The translations under genes were made by a program, and so were the position numbers. The notes beneath the pieces were generated by a model. The model did no database searches. It worked only from the letters and a program-made list of their open reading frames with translations, and was not told where the DNA came from. A DNA stretch of 64,000 bases from Streptomyces luteolifulvus (GTDB taxonomy: Bacteria; Actinomycetota; Actinomycetes; Streptomycetales; Streptomycetaceae): positions 186,001 to 250,000 of the forward strand of contig NZ_VZRB01000007.1 in assembly GCF_008806595.1 (NCBI RefSeq), read 5' to 3'. Shown here piece by piece: positions 51,745-64,000 of the stretch (position 1 is the stretch's first letter; each line of letters begins with the position of its first letter).

Positions 51745-52518
51745 ATGAGCGCAGAGAAGAAGATCGCGGTGGCCGGGGCGACCGGGCGGCTCGGACGGCA
51801 TGTGGCGGACGTGCTCAAGGAGCGTGGGCATGACGTCGTACCGATGTCCCGGGCGACCGGTGTCGACATCGTGACCGGTGCGGGGCTGGCGGACGCGCTC
51901 GCAGGCGTGGACGTCGTGATCGACGCCGCGAGCACCCCCTCGCCCGACCGGCAGGAGGCCACGGAGTTCTTCACGGCCGCAGCCCGCAATCTGCACGAGG
52001 CAGGGCAGAAGGCCGGGGTCCGCCGGATGGTCGTCGTGTCGATCATCGGGATCGACGGCTCGACGACGGGTTACAACGCGGCGAAGCTGGAGCACGAGCG
52101 GGCCGTACTCGCCGGGCCTGTGCCGACGCGGGTGCTGCGGGCCGCGCAGTTCCATGAGTTCGTGGAGCAGCTGGTGCAGTGGGGGCGGCAGGGCGACACC
52201 GTGTACGTGCCGAAGATGCGGACGCAGCTGGTGGCGGCGCGGGCTGTCGCCGAGGCGTTGGTCGACCTGGCGGAGGCCGAGGACGCGCCGGGGGCGCGGG
52301 CACCCTTCCCGGAGGTGGCCGGGCCGCGCGAGGAGCGCCTGGAGGATGCGGTGCGGCTGCTGCTGGCCCGGCGGGAGCCGTCGGTGAAGGTGGCCGCCGT
52401 GAGCGACACGGACGACTCGCAGCGGGAGCTGTTCGAGGGGGGCGGGCTGCTGCCGGGCGCCGGGGCACGGCTGGCGGGGCCGACGTACGAGGAGTGGGTG
52501 GCCGCGGAGGCGGCGTGA
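51745..52518 (+). CDS. NmrA-like / SDR-type NAD(P)-binding protein
   Basis: 257 residues. IAVAGATGRLGRHVADVLKERGHDV is an extended-SDR (atypical) nucleotide-binding loop; DVVIDAAS, VRRMVVVSIIGIDGS and YNAAKLEHERAVLAGPVPTRVLRAAQFHEFVEQLV follow the NmrA/NAD(P)H-azoreductase-like pattern with YNAAK in place of the canonical YxxxK. Act as a redox sensor or oxidoreductase; substrate unknown. ATG 51745 has GGGAG 8 nt upstream. Confidence 0.88.
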   Translation: MSAEKKIAVAGATGRLGRHVADVLKERGHDVVPMSRATGVDIVTGAGLADALAGVDVVIDAASTPSPDRQEATEFFTAAARNLHEAGQKAGVRRMVVVSIIGIDGSTTGYNAAKLEHERAVLAGPVPTRVLRAAQFHEFVEQLVQWGRQGDTVYVPKMRTQLVAARAVAEALVDLAEAEDAPGARAPFPEVAGPREERLEDAVRLLLARREPSVKVAAVSDTDDSQRELFEGGGLLPGAGARLAGPTYEEWVAAEAA

Positions 52519-52617
52519 CGCGTCAGGCAGCATGACGCCTCAGCGTCCGCTCAGGCCTCCGGGGGCCGTAGCGTCCCTCGCCCCGCACAAGGAGCAGGTG
52601 GCCGCCAACGCAGCCCC

Positions 52618-53547
52618 TCAGACCTCCGGAGGCCGCGGCCTCCCCCGCCCCACCTGCGTCCGCACCGCGCCGATGCTCGCTGCGATGACCAGCGCGATCG
52701 CGGCGGCCTGCACCGCGGACAGCGCCTGGTCGAGGATCAGGAAGCCGGCCGTCGCGGCGAGGGCCGGTTCCAGGCTCATCAGGATGGCGAAGGTGGAGGC
52801 GGGCAGGCGGCGCAGGGCGAGGAGTTCGAGGGTGTAGGGGAGGACGGAGGAGAGGACCGCCACCGCCGAGCCCAGGGCGATCGTCGTCGGGTCGATGAGC
52901 TTCGCTCCCGACTCGGCGATGCCGAGCGGCAGCATGAGCAGCGCCCCGATCGCCATCGCCAGCGCGAGCCCGTCGGCCTGCGGGAACCGTCGGCCCGTGC
53001 GGGCGCTGAAGACGATGTACGCCGCCCACATGGCGCCCGCGCCCAGGGCGAAGGCGACTCCGATCGGGTCGAGGTCGCCGAAGCCTCCCCCGCTGAGGAG
53101 GAAGACGCCGGCGAGGGCGAGTGAGGCCCATACCAAGTTGATCGCGCGGCGGGAGGCGAGGACCGACAGGGCCAGGGGGCCGAGGACTTCGAGGGTGACC
53201 GCGGGGCCGAGCGGGATGCGGTCCACGGCCTGGTAGAACAGGCCGTTCATCGCGCCCATCGTGACACCGAAGACGATCACCGTGCCCCAGTCGGTGCGGG
53301 AGTGTCCGCGCAGCCGGGGGCGGCAGATCACGAGCAGCACCACGGCCGCCGCCATCAGCCGCAGGGTCACCACGCCGAGGGCTCCGGCCCTCGGCATCAG
53401 GGTCACGGCGAGCGCCGCGCCGAACTGGACCGAGATGCCGCCGGCCAGCACCAGCCCGACGGGACCGAGGGAACCCCGGCGACGCGAGGTACCCATGGGT
53501 GCGAGGTCGGGCTCAGTGGCTGAGGTGGCGGCGCTGGGCGTGGTCAC
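52618..53547 (-). CDS. EamA-family (DMT/RhtA-like) membrane transporter
   Basis: 309 residues with about ten membrane helices in two EamA repeats. First repeat: GLVLAGGISVQFGAALAVTL to VFLLSGGGFG. Second repeat: IGVAFALGAGAMWAAYIVFSARTGRRF to AIALVIAASIGAV. It resembles threonine/homoserine exporter RhtA. The likely activity is efflux of amino acids or other small metabolites. Start ATG 53547. Confidence 0.92.
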   Translation of the reverse strand: MTTPSAATSATEPDLAPMGTSRRRGSLGPVGLVLAGGISVQFGAALAVTLMPRAGALGVVTLRLMAAAVVLLVICRPRLRGHSRTDWGTVIVFGVTMGAMNGLFYQAVDRIPLGPAVTLEVLGPLALSVLASRRAINLVWASLALAGVFLLSGGGFGDLDPIGVAFALGAGAMWAAYIVFSARTGRRFPQADGLALAMAIGALLMLPLGIAESGAKLIDPTTIALGSAVAVLSSVLPYTLELLALRRLPASTFAILMSLEPALAATAGFLILDQALSAVQAAAIALVIAASIGAVRTQVGRGRPRPPEV

Positions 53548-53674
53548 GGGGCGGTCCAGGTGGCTCGGGTCAGGATTCGTTCATCGCGATGTACTGCCGA
53601 GTCCAGGGTAATAGACTTCAACAGGTGTGTGAACCCTTTTTGCAGCTGTCCCAGATGGTGGGGCGCCGCCGCGG

Positions 53675-54796
53675 CTAACGGCGTGCCATGTACAGGTCCA
53701 GCGCCTTGTGGAGCAGTTTGTTCAGCGGGAAGTCCCACTCCCCGAGGTATTCGACGGCCTCTCCGCCCGCGCCCACCTTGAACCGCAGCAGGCCCAGCAG
53801 ATGGTTCGACTCCTCCAGTGTGTCGGTGATGCCCCGGAAGTCGTAGACGGCGGCGCCGAGTTCATGGGCGTCCGTCATCATCCGCCACTGCATGGCGTTG
53901 CTGGGCTGGACCTCGCGCCGGCGGCCGGTGGACGCGCCGTAGGAGTACCAGACATGGTCGCCGACGGTCAGCATCGTGGCCGCGGCGAGGACGTCGCCGT
54001 CGTGGCGTGCGAGGTAGAGCCGCATACGGTCGGGGTCCTCGGCGGTGAGCGCGGTCCACATCCGCTGGAAGTAGGGCAGCGGGCGCGGGATGAAACGGTC
54101 GCGCTCGGCCGTCTCGGCGTACAGCTCGTAGAAGGCGGGCAGGTCCTCGTGGCCGCCGCGGACGATCTGCACGCCCGCCTTCTCCGCCTTCTTGATGTTG
54201 CGCCGCCACTGCTGGTTGAGCCCGTGCCGGATGTCCTCCAGCGACCGTCCGGCGAACGGCACCTGGCAGACGTACCGGGGCTGTCCCACGGCGAAGCCGT
54301 CCTCGCCGCCCGGCTCGCTCTGCCGCCAGCCCGCGCCCCGCAGCCGGTCGGCGACCGCGGCGGCGGCCGGCTCGTACGAGGTCGGCTCCACGTCCCGCAG
54401 GCGCCGCGCCTCCGGGTCGGCGATCGCCGCCTTGACCGCCTCGGGGCTCCAGCGGCGTACGACGACGGGCGGGCCCATCTTCACCGAGAAGGCACCCCGT
54501 CCCTTGAGGTACGCGAGCATCGGCTCCAGCCAGCGGCCGAGGTCCGGGTCGGACCAGTCGATCAGCGGGCCCTCGGGCAGATACGCGAGGTACCTCTTCA
54601 GTCTCGGCAGCGGCCGGAGCAGCACCAGGCCCGCCCCGACCGGCGTCCCGCCCTCGTCGAACCACCCGAGGCTCTCCGCCCGCCAGTCCGGCTTCACATC
54701 GCCCCAGGACGGAACCTGCATGGGGCTGGCGGACGGGCGGGCCGCGACGAACGCCAGATGCTCCTCGCGGGAGATGGGCCTCAGACGGAGGGTCAT
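53675..54796 (-). CDS. FemX-like peptidoglycan interpeptide-bridge aminoacyltransferase
   Basis: 373 residues. The Fem-type fold shows QVPSWGDVKPDWRAESLGWFDEGG (N-terminal GNAT-like half) and QQWRRNIKKAEKAGVQIVRGGHEDLPAFYELYAETAERDRFIPRPLPYFQRMW with WYSYGASTGRRREVQPSNAMQWRMMTDAHELGA (second half). Fem proteins add amino acids from aminoacyl-tRNA to lipid II. In Streptomyces the bridge is a single glycine, added by a FemX-type enzyme; this is one of several candidates. Cytosolic, membrane-associated. Confidence 0.9.
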   Translation of the reverse strand: MTLRLRPISREEHLAFVAARPSASPMQVPSWGDVKPDWRAESLGWFDEGGTPVGAGLVLLRPLPRLKRYLAYLPEGPLIDWSDPDLGRWLEPMLAYLKGRGAFSVKMGPPVVVRRWSPEAVKAAIADPEARRLRDVEPTSYEPAAAAVADRLRGAGWRQSEPGGEDGFAVGQPRYVCQVPFAGRSLEDIRHGLNQQWRRNIKKAEKAGVQIVRGGHEDLPAFYELYAETAERDRFIPRPLPYFQRMWTALTAEDPDRMRLYLARHDGDVLAAATMLTVGDHVWYSYGASTGRRREVQPSNAMQWRMMTDAHELGAAVYDFRGITDTLEESNHLLGLLRFKVGAGGEAVEYLGEWDFPLNKLLHKALDLYMARR

Positions 54797-54838
54797 GGGC
54801 GGGCTCCTTGCAGTGGATGATCTTGTCAGCGTAGGCCG

Positions 54839-58956
<4,118 letters not shown>

Positions 58957-58976
58957 TCCTCTCCGGTACGACGGTG

Positions 58977-59014
58977 AAGGGCGCCCGGCGAACACCGGGC
59001 GCCCCTTCTTCGTC
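58977..59014. terminator. Bidirectional terminator between serC and convergent gene
   Basis: AAGGGCGCCCGG and CCGGGCGCCCCTT with loop CGAACA and a T-run (TTCTT) on the plus side. It lies 20 bp after the serC stop and 6 bp before the neighbour's stop. Confidence 0.75.
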
Positions 59015-59020
59015 CGCACG

Positions 59021-60001
59021 TCAGGAGCGGCGGAACAGCCGCCGCAGGCCGAACACGGCCGCGAAGGCAACCGCCACGGCGAGAGCACCGACCTTGTAGC
59101 CGTCGCTGCCGCCGTCGCTCGCCGAGTCCGCGGAACTCCCGTTCCCCGAGGGCGACTTGGATCCGCCGGCGCCGCTGTCGCCGGGCGCGTCCTCCGCCTC
59201 CACCGCGCTGTCCGCGCCCTCGCTGCCGAGCATCAGCTTCGTGCCGTCGGCGGAGTAGCTGACGGACTCCCCCTGCCCCAGGGGCACGCTGAGCCGGCCC
59301 TTCCGCTTGATCTTGCCGCCGTTCCAGTCGTACCAGATGCCGCCGAAGTAGCCCCGTACGGCCAACTGCTTGCCGTCCGGGGAGAACGCGGCGTCCGTGG
59401 CCCACAGGTCGACGGGGGCGACCGGCTTGAAGACGTTCGTGCCGGAGGGGGAGAGGGTCGCGGGCCCCTCGTAGAGATGCCCGCCGTCCTCGTTCTTGTC
59501 GATGATGTAGACGCGCCCGGTCCTGGGGTGCACGACCAGCGACTCGGCGTCCCGGGCCCCGTCGGAGTACTTCACCACGTACTGCGTGGCCCGGATCGAT
59601 TGGTCCTTGAGCTCCTTGGGCTCCGTCAGCCGGTAGACCCACACGTAGGCCCAGCTGCCGCCGAGATTGTCGCCGATGTCACCGACATAGATCTGGTTGT
59701 CCGGCCCGATGGAGATCGCCTCGACGTCGCGCGGGGTGCCCACGCCGGTGAGGGTGATCCGGGCGACCGTCTCGCCGGTGGCGCTGTCGACGGCGTAGAG
59801 GTACGGGCCGTCGTCGCTGTCGTTGTGCGTCCAGTAGATGCCCGGGTGGAGACGCGAGGCGGCCAGCCCGCTGGACTCGGTGATACGGGGGTCGGAGATG
59901 GTGAACCCCTCGTCTCCGTCCGCGGCGGCGGTGGCGGCGGCCGGCAGGGCGAGCACACCGGCGAGGAGGCCCGCGACAAGGAACGCAAAAGAGCGACGCA
60001 T
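59021..60001 (-). CDS. Secreted, membrane-anchored beta-propeller-like protein
   Basis: 326 residues. MRRSFAFLVAGLLAGVLALPAAATAAADG is a Sec signal peptide. Residues ~35-250 hold repeating SPDG/HPRTG-type blades (SGLAASRLHPGIYWTHNDSDDGPYLYAVDSATG, DVEAISIGPDNQIYVGDIGDN, DAAFSPDGKQLAVRGYFGGIWYDW). A Ser/Gly/Asp-rich linker follows and a C-terminal hydrophobic helix (YKVGALAVAVAFAAVFGL) with RRLFRRS anchors it to the membrane, without an LPXTG. Function unknown; no catalytic motif seen. Confidence 0.85.
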   Translation of the reverse strand: MRRSFAFLVAGLLAGVLALPAAATAAADGDEGFTISDPRITESSGLAASRLHPGIYWTHNDSDDGPYLYAVDSATGETVARITLTGVGTPRDVEAISIGPDNQIYVGDIGDNLGGSWAYVWVYRLTEPKELKDQSIRATQYVVKYSDGARDAESLVVHPRTGRVYIIDKNEDGGHLYEGPATLSPSGTNVFKPVAPVDLWATDAAFSPDGKQLAVRGYFGGIWYDWNGGKIKRKGRLSVPLGQGESVSYSADGTKLMLGSEGADSAVEAEDAPGDSGAGGSKSPSGNGSSADSASDGGSDGYKVGALAVAVAFAAVFGLRRLFRRS

Positions 60002-60090
60002 GCCCCCAAGCCTGCCATCCCCGCCGTGCGTTCAGCGGGCGTGGCAGGCCTCACACCCCGCCCCCCGCGCTGATCGTCCATCATGAGCGG

Positions 60091-60768
60091 ATGCTCAGGT
60101 TCATGCCCGTCGGCGACTCCATGACGATCGGAAGCGCGGGCGAACACACATGGCGTTACCGAATGTGGCAGCACCTGCGCGAGACGTACGGCGGCCCGTT
60201 CGCCCTCGTCGGCCCGCGCGAGACGCTGTACGACAAGGCGACGGACACCCCCACCTCGTACGAGTACGCCGACCCCGGCTTCCCGCGCGCCCACCTCGCG
60301 GGGTGGGGCGAGGGCTGGCTGCACATGGCCCCGCTGATCGGCGAGGCGGTCCGGGCGCACCGGGCCGACATCCTCCTGGTCTCCCTCGGCCTGATCGACC
60401 TGGGCTTCTACACGAACGCCGAGCAGACGGCCGACAACGCACGGAGCTTCGTCGCACAGGCGCGGGCGGCCAACCCGCGCATGCGCTTGGTGCTGCTGCC
60501 GGTGATCCCGAACGTACGCGCCGAGTCGGACACCGCCTTCGCCGCGCAGGTCGCCCGCTTCAACGAACTGCTCGCCAAGACGGCGGCGGACCTGGACGAA
60601 CGCCGGTCGCCCCTGCTGCTGGCGTCGCCGCCGGAGTCGTACGACATCCACCGGGACACCTACGACGGAACGCATCCCAACGCGCGCGGCGAACACAAGA
60701 TCGCGGCGGCTTTCGCGGACGCGATGCACCAGGCATGGGACCTGGGCGAGCCGTACGCCGCGGTCTGA
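60091..60768 (+). CDS. SGNH/GDSL-type hydrolase
   Basis: 225 residues. MPVGDSMTIGSAGEHTWRYRMWQHL has GDSM in place of GDSL (block I). LLVSLGLIDLGFY stands at block III, where the usual GxND Asn is replaced by Asp; YDGTHPNARGEHKIA at the C-terminus provides Asp and His (DxxH). No signal peptide is present, so it is probably cytosolic, unlike many secreted relatives. Esterase or lipase substrate unknown. ATG 60091. Confidence 0.87.
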   Translation: MLRFMPVGDSMTIGSAGEHTWRYRMWQHLRETYGGPFALVGPRETLYDKATDTPTSYEYADPGFPRAHLAGWGEGWLHMAPLIGEAVRAHRADILLVSLGLIDLGFYTNAEQTADNARSFVAQARAANPRMRLVLLPVIPNVRAESDTAFAAQVARFNELLAKTAADLDERRSPLLLASPPESYDIHRDTYDGTHPNARGEHKIAAAFADAMHQAWDLGEPYAAV

Positions 60769-60803
60769 TCCGGTTCCGTAAAGCCGCTTGCATAGAGCGC
60801 ACT

Positions 60804-60820
60804 TCAAGCCGTTGGCTTGA
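60804..60820. promoter_or_regulatory. Inverted repeat upstream of aldo/keto reductase
   Basis: TCAAGCCGTTGGCTTGA is a perfect 7-3-7 palindrome immediately before ATG 60826. It resembles the spacing of MerR/SoxR-type operators, which lie between -35 and -10; a TTGCAT is 10 bp before it. No regulator gene is adjacent. Confidence 0.45.
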
Positions 60821-60825
60821 GGACC

Positions 60826-61821
60826 ATGGAGTACACGCAGCTCGGACGCACCGGACTCAAGGTCAGCCGACTCGTCCTCGGCACCATGAACTTCGGCCCG
60901 CAGACCGACGAGGCCGACAGCCACTCGATCATGGACGCGGCGCTGGACGCGGGCATCAACTACGTCGACACCGCCAACGTGTACGGCTGGGGAGAGAACA
61001 AGGGCCGTACCGAGAGCATCATCGGCAACTGGTTCGCCAAGGGGGGCGAGCGGCGCGACAAGGTGGTGCTCGCCACCAAGGTCTACGGCAACATGGCCGG
61101 GGACGGCGCCCCCGCCTGGCCGAACCACGACAAGCTCTCCGCGCTCAACATCCGGCGGGCCGTCGACGCCTCGCTGCAGCGGCTGCGGACGGACCGCATC
61201 GACGTCTACCAGTTCCATCACATCGACCGCGCCACTCCCTTCGAGGAGATCTGGCAGGCGATCGACGTGCTCGTGCAGCAGGGGAAGATCCTCTACGTGG
61301 GGTCCAGCAACTTCCCCGGCTACAAGATCGCCCAGGCCAACGAGGTCGCCGCCAGGCGAGGCGGCACCATCGGACTCGTCAGCGAGCAGTGCCTCTACAA
61401 CCTGGCCGAGCGCCGCGCCGAGATGGAGGTCATCCCGGCCGCTCAGGAGTACGGCCTCGGCGTCATCCCCTGGTCACCGCTGCACGGCGGACTGCTCGGC
61501 GGGGTGATCAAGAAGGAGGCCGAGGGCGGCCGCCGCGCCTCCGGCCGGGCCGCGGACACCCTGGCCGACCCCACCGCACGCGCCCGGATCCAGGCGTACG
61601 AGGACCTGCTGGACAAGCACGGCCTGGAGCCCGGCGAGGCAGCGCTGGCCTGGCTGCTCACCCGCCCCGGAGTGACGGGCCCGATCATCGGCCCCCGCAC
61701 CGCGGACCAGCTGGAGTCGGCGATCCGGGCGGTCGACCTGGACCTGAACGAGGAACTGCTGGCAGCCCTGGACGAGATCTTCCCGGGCCCGGGCCCGTCC
61801 CCGGAGGCCTTCGCCTGGTAA
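60826..61821 (+). CDS. Aldo/keto reductase
   Basis: 331 residues. GTMNFGPQTDEADSHSIMDAALDAGINYVDTANVYGWGENKGRTESIIG contains the catalytic Asp and Tyr (DTANVYG), VVLATKVYG the Lys and IDVYQFHHIDRATPFEEIW the His. IGLVSEQCLYNLAERRAEMEVIPAAQEYGLGVIPWSPLHGGLLGG is the typical C-terminal half of the Kv-beta/YajO type. NADPH-dependent reduction of aldehydes or ketones. The ATG at 60826 has GAGG just ahead; a TTG at 60817 is in frame. A 17-bp palindrome lies directly upstream. Confidence 0.93.
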   Translation: MEYTQLGRTGLKVSRLVLGTMNFGPQTDEADSHSIMDAALDAGINYVDTANVYGWGENKGRTESIIGNWFAKGGERRDKVVLATKVYGNMAGDGAPAWPNHDKLSALNIRRAVDASLQRLRTDRIDVYQFHHIDRATPFEEIWQAIDVLVQQGKILYVGSSNFPGYKIAQANEVAARRGGTIGLVSEQCLYNLAERRAEMEVIPAAQEYGLGVIPWSPLHGGLLGGVIKKEAEGGRRASGRAADTLADPTARARIQAYEDLLDKHGLEPGEAALAWLLTRPGVTGPIIGPRTADQLESAIRAVDLDLNEELLAALDEIFPGPGPSPEAFAW

Positions 61822-61846
61822 CACCGTGAGGGCAAGCGCCCCTGAG

Positions 61847-61904
61847 GGGCGCGGGGCCCTGTCGATATGCGGCTCCGCCGCGTGGGCACGACAAGCCACA
61901 TACG
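61847..61904 (+). repeat. Dispersed repeat, long form B
   Basis: GGGGCGCGGGGCCCTGTCGA to GCCACATAC, with the hairpin GCGGCTCCGCCGC. It is the inverse of the sequence at 43797-43854 with several differences. It is placed 26 bp after the aldo/keto reductase stop. Confidence 0.7.
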
Positions 61905-61953
61905 GCCCGCACCCGGCGAAACCGCGCAGTCCCCCGCCGCTCTCCGCGCAGCG

Positions 61954-62043
61954 CTACCTACCGAGCGCAGCGGCCAGCGCAACAACGACGAACAGAAGAA
62001 CAAGCGCACCGGCCATGATCCGGTTCCGGGTTTTCGGGTCCAC
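61954..62043 (-). CDS. Small membrane protein of 29 residues
   Basis: GTG 62043 starts 10 bp after the thpR stop. The product begins VDPKTRNRIMAG and continues with an uninterrupted hydrophobic segment (ALVLLFVVVALAAALG) and a basic end (R). It has a basic N-terminus followed by one membrane helix, as single-span small proteins do. Probably translated by coupling. Function unknown. Confidence 0.6.
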   Translation of the reverse strand: MDPKTRNRIMAGALVLLFVVVALAAALGR

Positions 62044-62053
62044 GTACCCGAGA

Positions 62054-62626
62054 CTAACCGCCCGTCCCGAGGGCCCGGCGGGCGACCGCCTCGTAATGGG
62101 GCTGCTCCCCCGCCACCCCGGACCTCGGCAGACTGCTGCGCATCAGCACCAGCTCCGACACCGTCCACGCCCGGCTGGTGAACGCGTGAAGCGCGTCGAC
62201 GTACGCCCGTACGTCGACCGCGTCCCTGCTGCGGGCCACCGTCAGATGCGCCTTGTACCGGCGGTGGTCCCCCATGGACACACCCGCCTTGCGCCCTGCC
62301 GCCTCCGCGCGGCCGGCCAGCAGACGCATCGCCGGTACGTCGCCGTCCGCGCCGACCCACAGCGCACGGCCCCGCCCGAACTGTCCGCCATCCCGCAGCG
62401 CCAGCCGGAAGGGCTCCGTCCGGTGGGCCGCGCGTTCCAGCCGCTCCGACAGGTCCGGTACGAGGCCGTCGTCGACCTCGCCGTAGAACGCGAGCGTGAA
62501 GTGCCAGCCGGGGCGGTCGGTCCAGCGCAGCCCGTCCGCCCCGGGCAGCCTCTTCAACGCGGCCACTTCGGCGTCGAGTTCCCTGTTCACGGCTTCGGGG
62601 GGCAGCACGGCGGCGAAGAGTCTCAT
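62054..62626 (-). CDS. thpR: RNA 2',3'-cyclic phosphodiesterase (2H family)
   Basis: 190 residues. The two catalytic H-x-T-x motifs are HFTL near residue 42 and HLTV near residue 127; MRLFAAVLPPEAVNREL is the usual start. The enzyme opens 2',3'-cyclic phosphates; the older name is 2'-5' RNA ligase. Start ATG 62626. The small membrane protein follows. Confidence 0.93.
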   Translation of the reverse strand: MRLFAAVLPPEAVNRELDAEVAALKRLPGADGLRWTDRPGWHFTLAFYGEVDDGLVPDLSERLERAAHRTEPFRLALRDGGQFGRGRALWVGADGDVPAMRLLAGRAEAAGRKAGVSMGDHRRYKAHLTVARSRDAVDVRAYVDALHAFTSRAWTVSELVLMRSSLPRSGVAGEQPHYEAVARRALGTGG

Positions 62627-62739
62627 GGGGCCAGTCTGCCCGCCGTGCCCCTCGCGTCCGGGCGTGTCCTGGTCACCGTGCGTATCGTTGTACTGCGCGG
62701 CTGCACTCGTCGACAGGGCGGCCGGGGAGGAGCGCCACG

Positions 62740-63327
62740 ATGACCGTCGTAGACGACAGGATCGCCATGGCCGACGCCAACACCAAGCGCTTGGACGAGT
62801 GGTTCGAGCGGCTTGAACGGATGCCCGTCCCCGAAGGATTCAGGGTCGAGATCGTCGGGGGCAACATCTACATGACGCCGCAACGGGACACCCACTGGGA
62901 GATCATTCGCCGGATCGTACGGGTCGTCGAGGACAGGTTCGGCATGGACGTCAAGGTCCTCTCGGACGTACGCATCGACTTCCCCGGCCACGAGAACGGC
63001 TTCTGCCCGGACGTGGCCATGCTCAGCGCCTCCGCCGCGAAGGACGACGAGGGTCGTTGGCGCCATGAGGACGTCGAGTTCGTCGCCGAGGTCATCTCCC
63101 GGGGCACGGCCGCCAACGACTACGGCCCCAAAAGGACCGCGTACGCGCTGGCCGAGGTCCCCGTGTACCTCATCGTCGACCCCTATCAGGGCGAGTGCCG
63201 TCTCCACGTCCACCCCAGAGACGGCGCCTACGCGATCGAGACGAAGATCTCCTTCGGGGAAGCCGTGGATCTCACCGACACGGTGCTCGGCCTGACCCTC
63301 AAGACCCACGAGTTCCCCCGAGGCTGA
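62740..63327 (+). CDS. Uma2-family (PD-(D/E)XK) endonuclease-like protein
   Basis: 195 residues. YRxEEWFERLERMPVPEGFRVEIVGGNIYMTPQRDTHWEIIRRIVRVVEDRF is the N-terminal signature (conserved Glu in VEIVGG), GFCPDVAMLSASAAKD carries the metal-binding Asp, and DVEFVAEVIS the Glu of the core; DYGPKRTAYALAEVPVYLIVD completes it. Streptomyces has many such proteins of unknown role. ATG 62740 has GGAGG about 9 nt ahead. Confidence 0.92.
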   Translation: MTVVDDRIAMADANTKRLDEWFERLERMPVPEGFRVEIVGGNIYMTPQRDTHWEIIRRIVRVVEDRFGMDVKVLSDVRIDFPGHENGFCPDVAMLSASAAKDDEGRWRHEDVEFVAEVISRGTAANDYGPKRTAYALAEVPVYLIVDPYQGECRLHVHPRDGAYAIETKISFGEAVDLTDTVLGLTLKTHEFPRG

Positions 63328-63339
63328 CCGGCCCGCCTG

Positions 63340-64000
63340 CTATGCCACCGCCGCCAGCTCCTCCTTCTCCCGCCGAACGAATCGCACCCGCGGGTGCCCG
63401 TGGTTCCAGACCACCGACAGCCGCAGGTTGCCGACGCGGGCCAGGATCAGGCCGATCGTGACCGCCGCGGCCGCCGCCACCGCGCCGCCGGCTGCGAGGC
63501 CCGCCCGGACGCCGTACGCGTCCGTGATCCAGCCGGCGATCGGCGCGCCCACCGGCGAGCCGCCGAGGAAGACCATCATGTAGAGGGCCATGACACGGCC
63601 GCGCATGGCCGGGTCGGTGGTCATCTGGATGCCGGTGTTCGCGGTGACGTTGACCGTCATGCCGAACATGCCGATCGGGACCATGATCAGGGCGAACAGC
63701 CAGAGGCTGGGCGCGGTCGCGGCCACCAGTTCCATCGCGCCGAAGGCCACCGCCGCCCCGATCAGCACCCGCATCCGGGAAGTGCCGCGGCGGGCCGCCA
63801 GCAGGGCGCCCGCCAGGGAGCCGATCGCCATCAGGGTGTTGAAGAGGCTGTAGGAGCCGGCGCCCGCGTGGAAGACGTCGTCGGCGAAGGCGGAGAGGTA
63901 GACGGGGAAGTTGAAGCCGAAGGTGCCGATGAACCCGACCAGGACGACGGTCCACAGGAGCTCGGGGCGGCCGGCGACGTAGTGCAGGCCCTCCCGCAGC
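63340..64000 (-). CDS. MFS transporter, C-terminal part (5' end outside window)
   Basis: The minus-strand frame is open to the right edge. Its last 219 residues read as MFS membrane helices: LLWTVVLVGFIGTFGFNFPVYLSAFADDVFHAG, TLMAIGSLAGALLAARRGTSRMRVLIGAAVAFGAMELVAATA, ALIMVPIGMFGMTVNVTANTGIQMTTDPAMRGRVMALYMMVFLGGSPVGAPIAGWITDAYGVRAGLAAGG. MRGRVMALYMM is the motif of the drug/siderophore-exporter (MFS_3/EntS-like) group. Ends EKEELAAVA. Confidence 0.9.
   Translation of the reverse strand, partial: LREGLHYVAGRPELLWTVVLVGFIGTFGFNFPVYLSAFADDVFHAGAGSYSLFNTLMAIGSLAGALLAARRGTSRMRVLIGAAVAFGAMELVAATAPSLWLFALIMVPIGMFGMTVNVTANTGIQMTTDPAMRGRVMALYMMVFLGGSPVGAPIAGWITDAYGVRAGLAAGGAVAAAAAVTIGLILARVGNLRLSVVWNHGHPRVRFVRREKEELAAVA

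Overview
The window is high-GC actinobacterial DNA, almost certainly from a Streptomyces chromosome. Supporting signs are the GTG/TTG starts, GTGA/ATGA overlaps, leaderless promoters, XRE-DUF397 pairs, and recognisable Streptomyces genes (dmdR1, purU, citA, pdxH, serC). From about 20 kb to 59 kb the gene order resembles, from memory and unchecked, the conserved S. coelicolor interval running from purU down to serC. No rRNA, tRNA or CRISPR was found.

1-17 kb is a catabolic region for acyl-CoA-type substrates. It holds an ADP-forming acyl-CoA synthetase, an enoyl-CoA hydratase, a flavin reductase, a major facilitator with a GlxA-type regulator, a zinc alcohol dehydrogenase, three acyl-CoA dehydrogenases (two adjacent as a long/short pair), an SDR, a cyclase-family hydrolase, an amidohydrolase and an AMP-forming CoA ligase. 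Four promoters here share one 17-bp palindrome (TCTGAYnnYCCGTYAGM), which points to a single TetR-type regulon whose regulator is not in the window. A 172-bp MITE with CTAG target duplications sits between two of the genes.

17-27 kb is a signalling and regulatory stretch: EF-hand protein, STAS protein, an ECF-like sigma factor with a fused zinc-finger/maleylpyruvate-isomerase-like anti-sigma partner, an orphan periplasmic-binding lipoprotein, a long disordered membrane protein with four ATQ[FY] motifs, and a TPR regulator. 27-39 kb holds a primase-polymerase-like protein, an ABC exporter, the iron regulator dmdR1 with a long antiparallel ORF (adm-like), a SIS sugar-phosphate gene (nagS-like) behind a DasR-like site, a PAS-PAS-GAF protein, a decayed IS701-family element inserted at the stop codon of an acetyltransferase gene, a free-standing transcription unit with a 12-codon ORF and strong RNA structure, pdxH and citA.

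39.7-49.8 kb is one tightly packed minus-strand operon of eight genes (DinB/MDMPI-like protein, AtuA-like protein, acyl-CoA carboxylase beta and alpha subunits, acyl-CoA dehydrogenase, CoA ligase, enoyl-CoA hydratase, TetR). It looks like an Atu/Liu-type branched acyl-CoA pathway, with a palindromic operator (GCAAGCATGCTTGC) ahead of the first gene that the terminal TetR probably binds. 49.9-51.6 kb is a decaying XRE-DUF397 module containing two frameshifts and a tandem duplication. The rest holds housekeeping and accessory genes: NmrA-like, EamA, FemX-like, an FAD/Fe-S fusion dehydrogenase, serC, a secreted propeller-like protein, an SGNH hydrolase, an aldo/keto reductase, thpR, a 29-codon membrane peptide, a Uma2 endonuclease and the end of an MFS gene.
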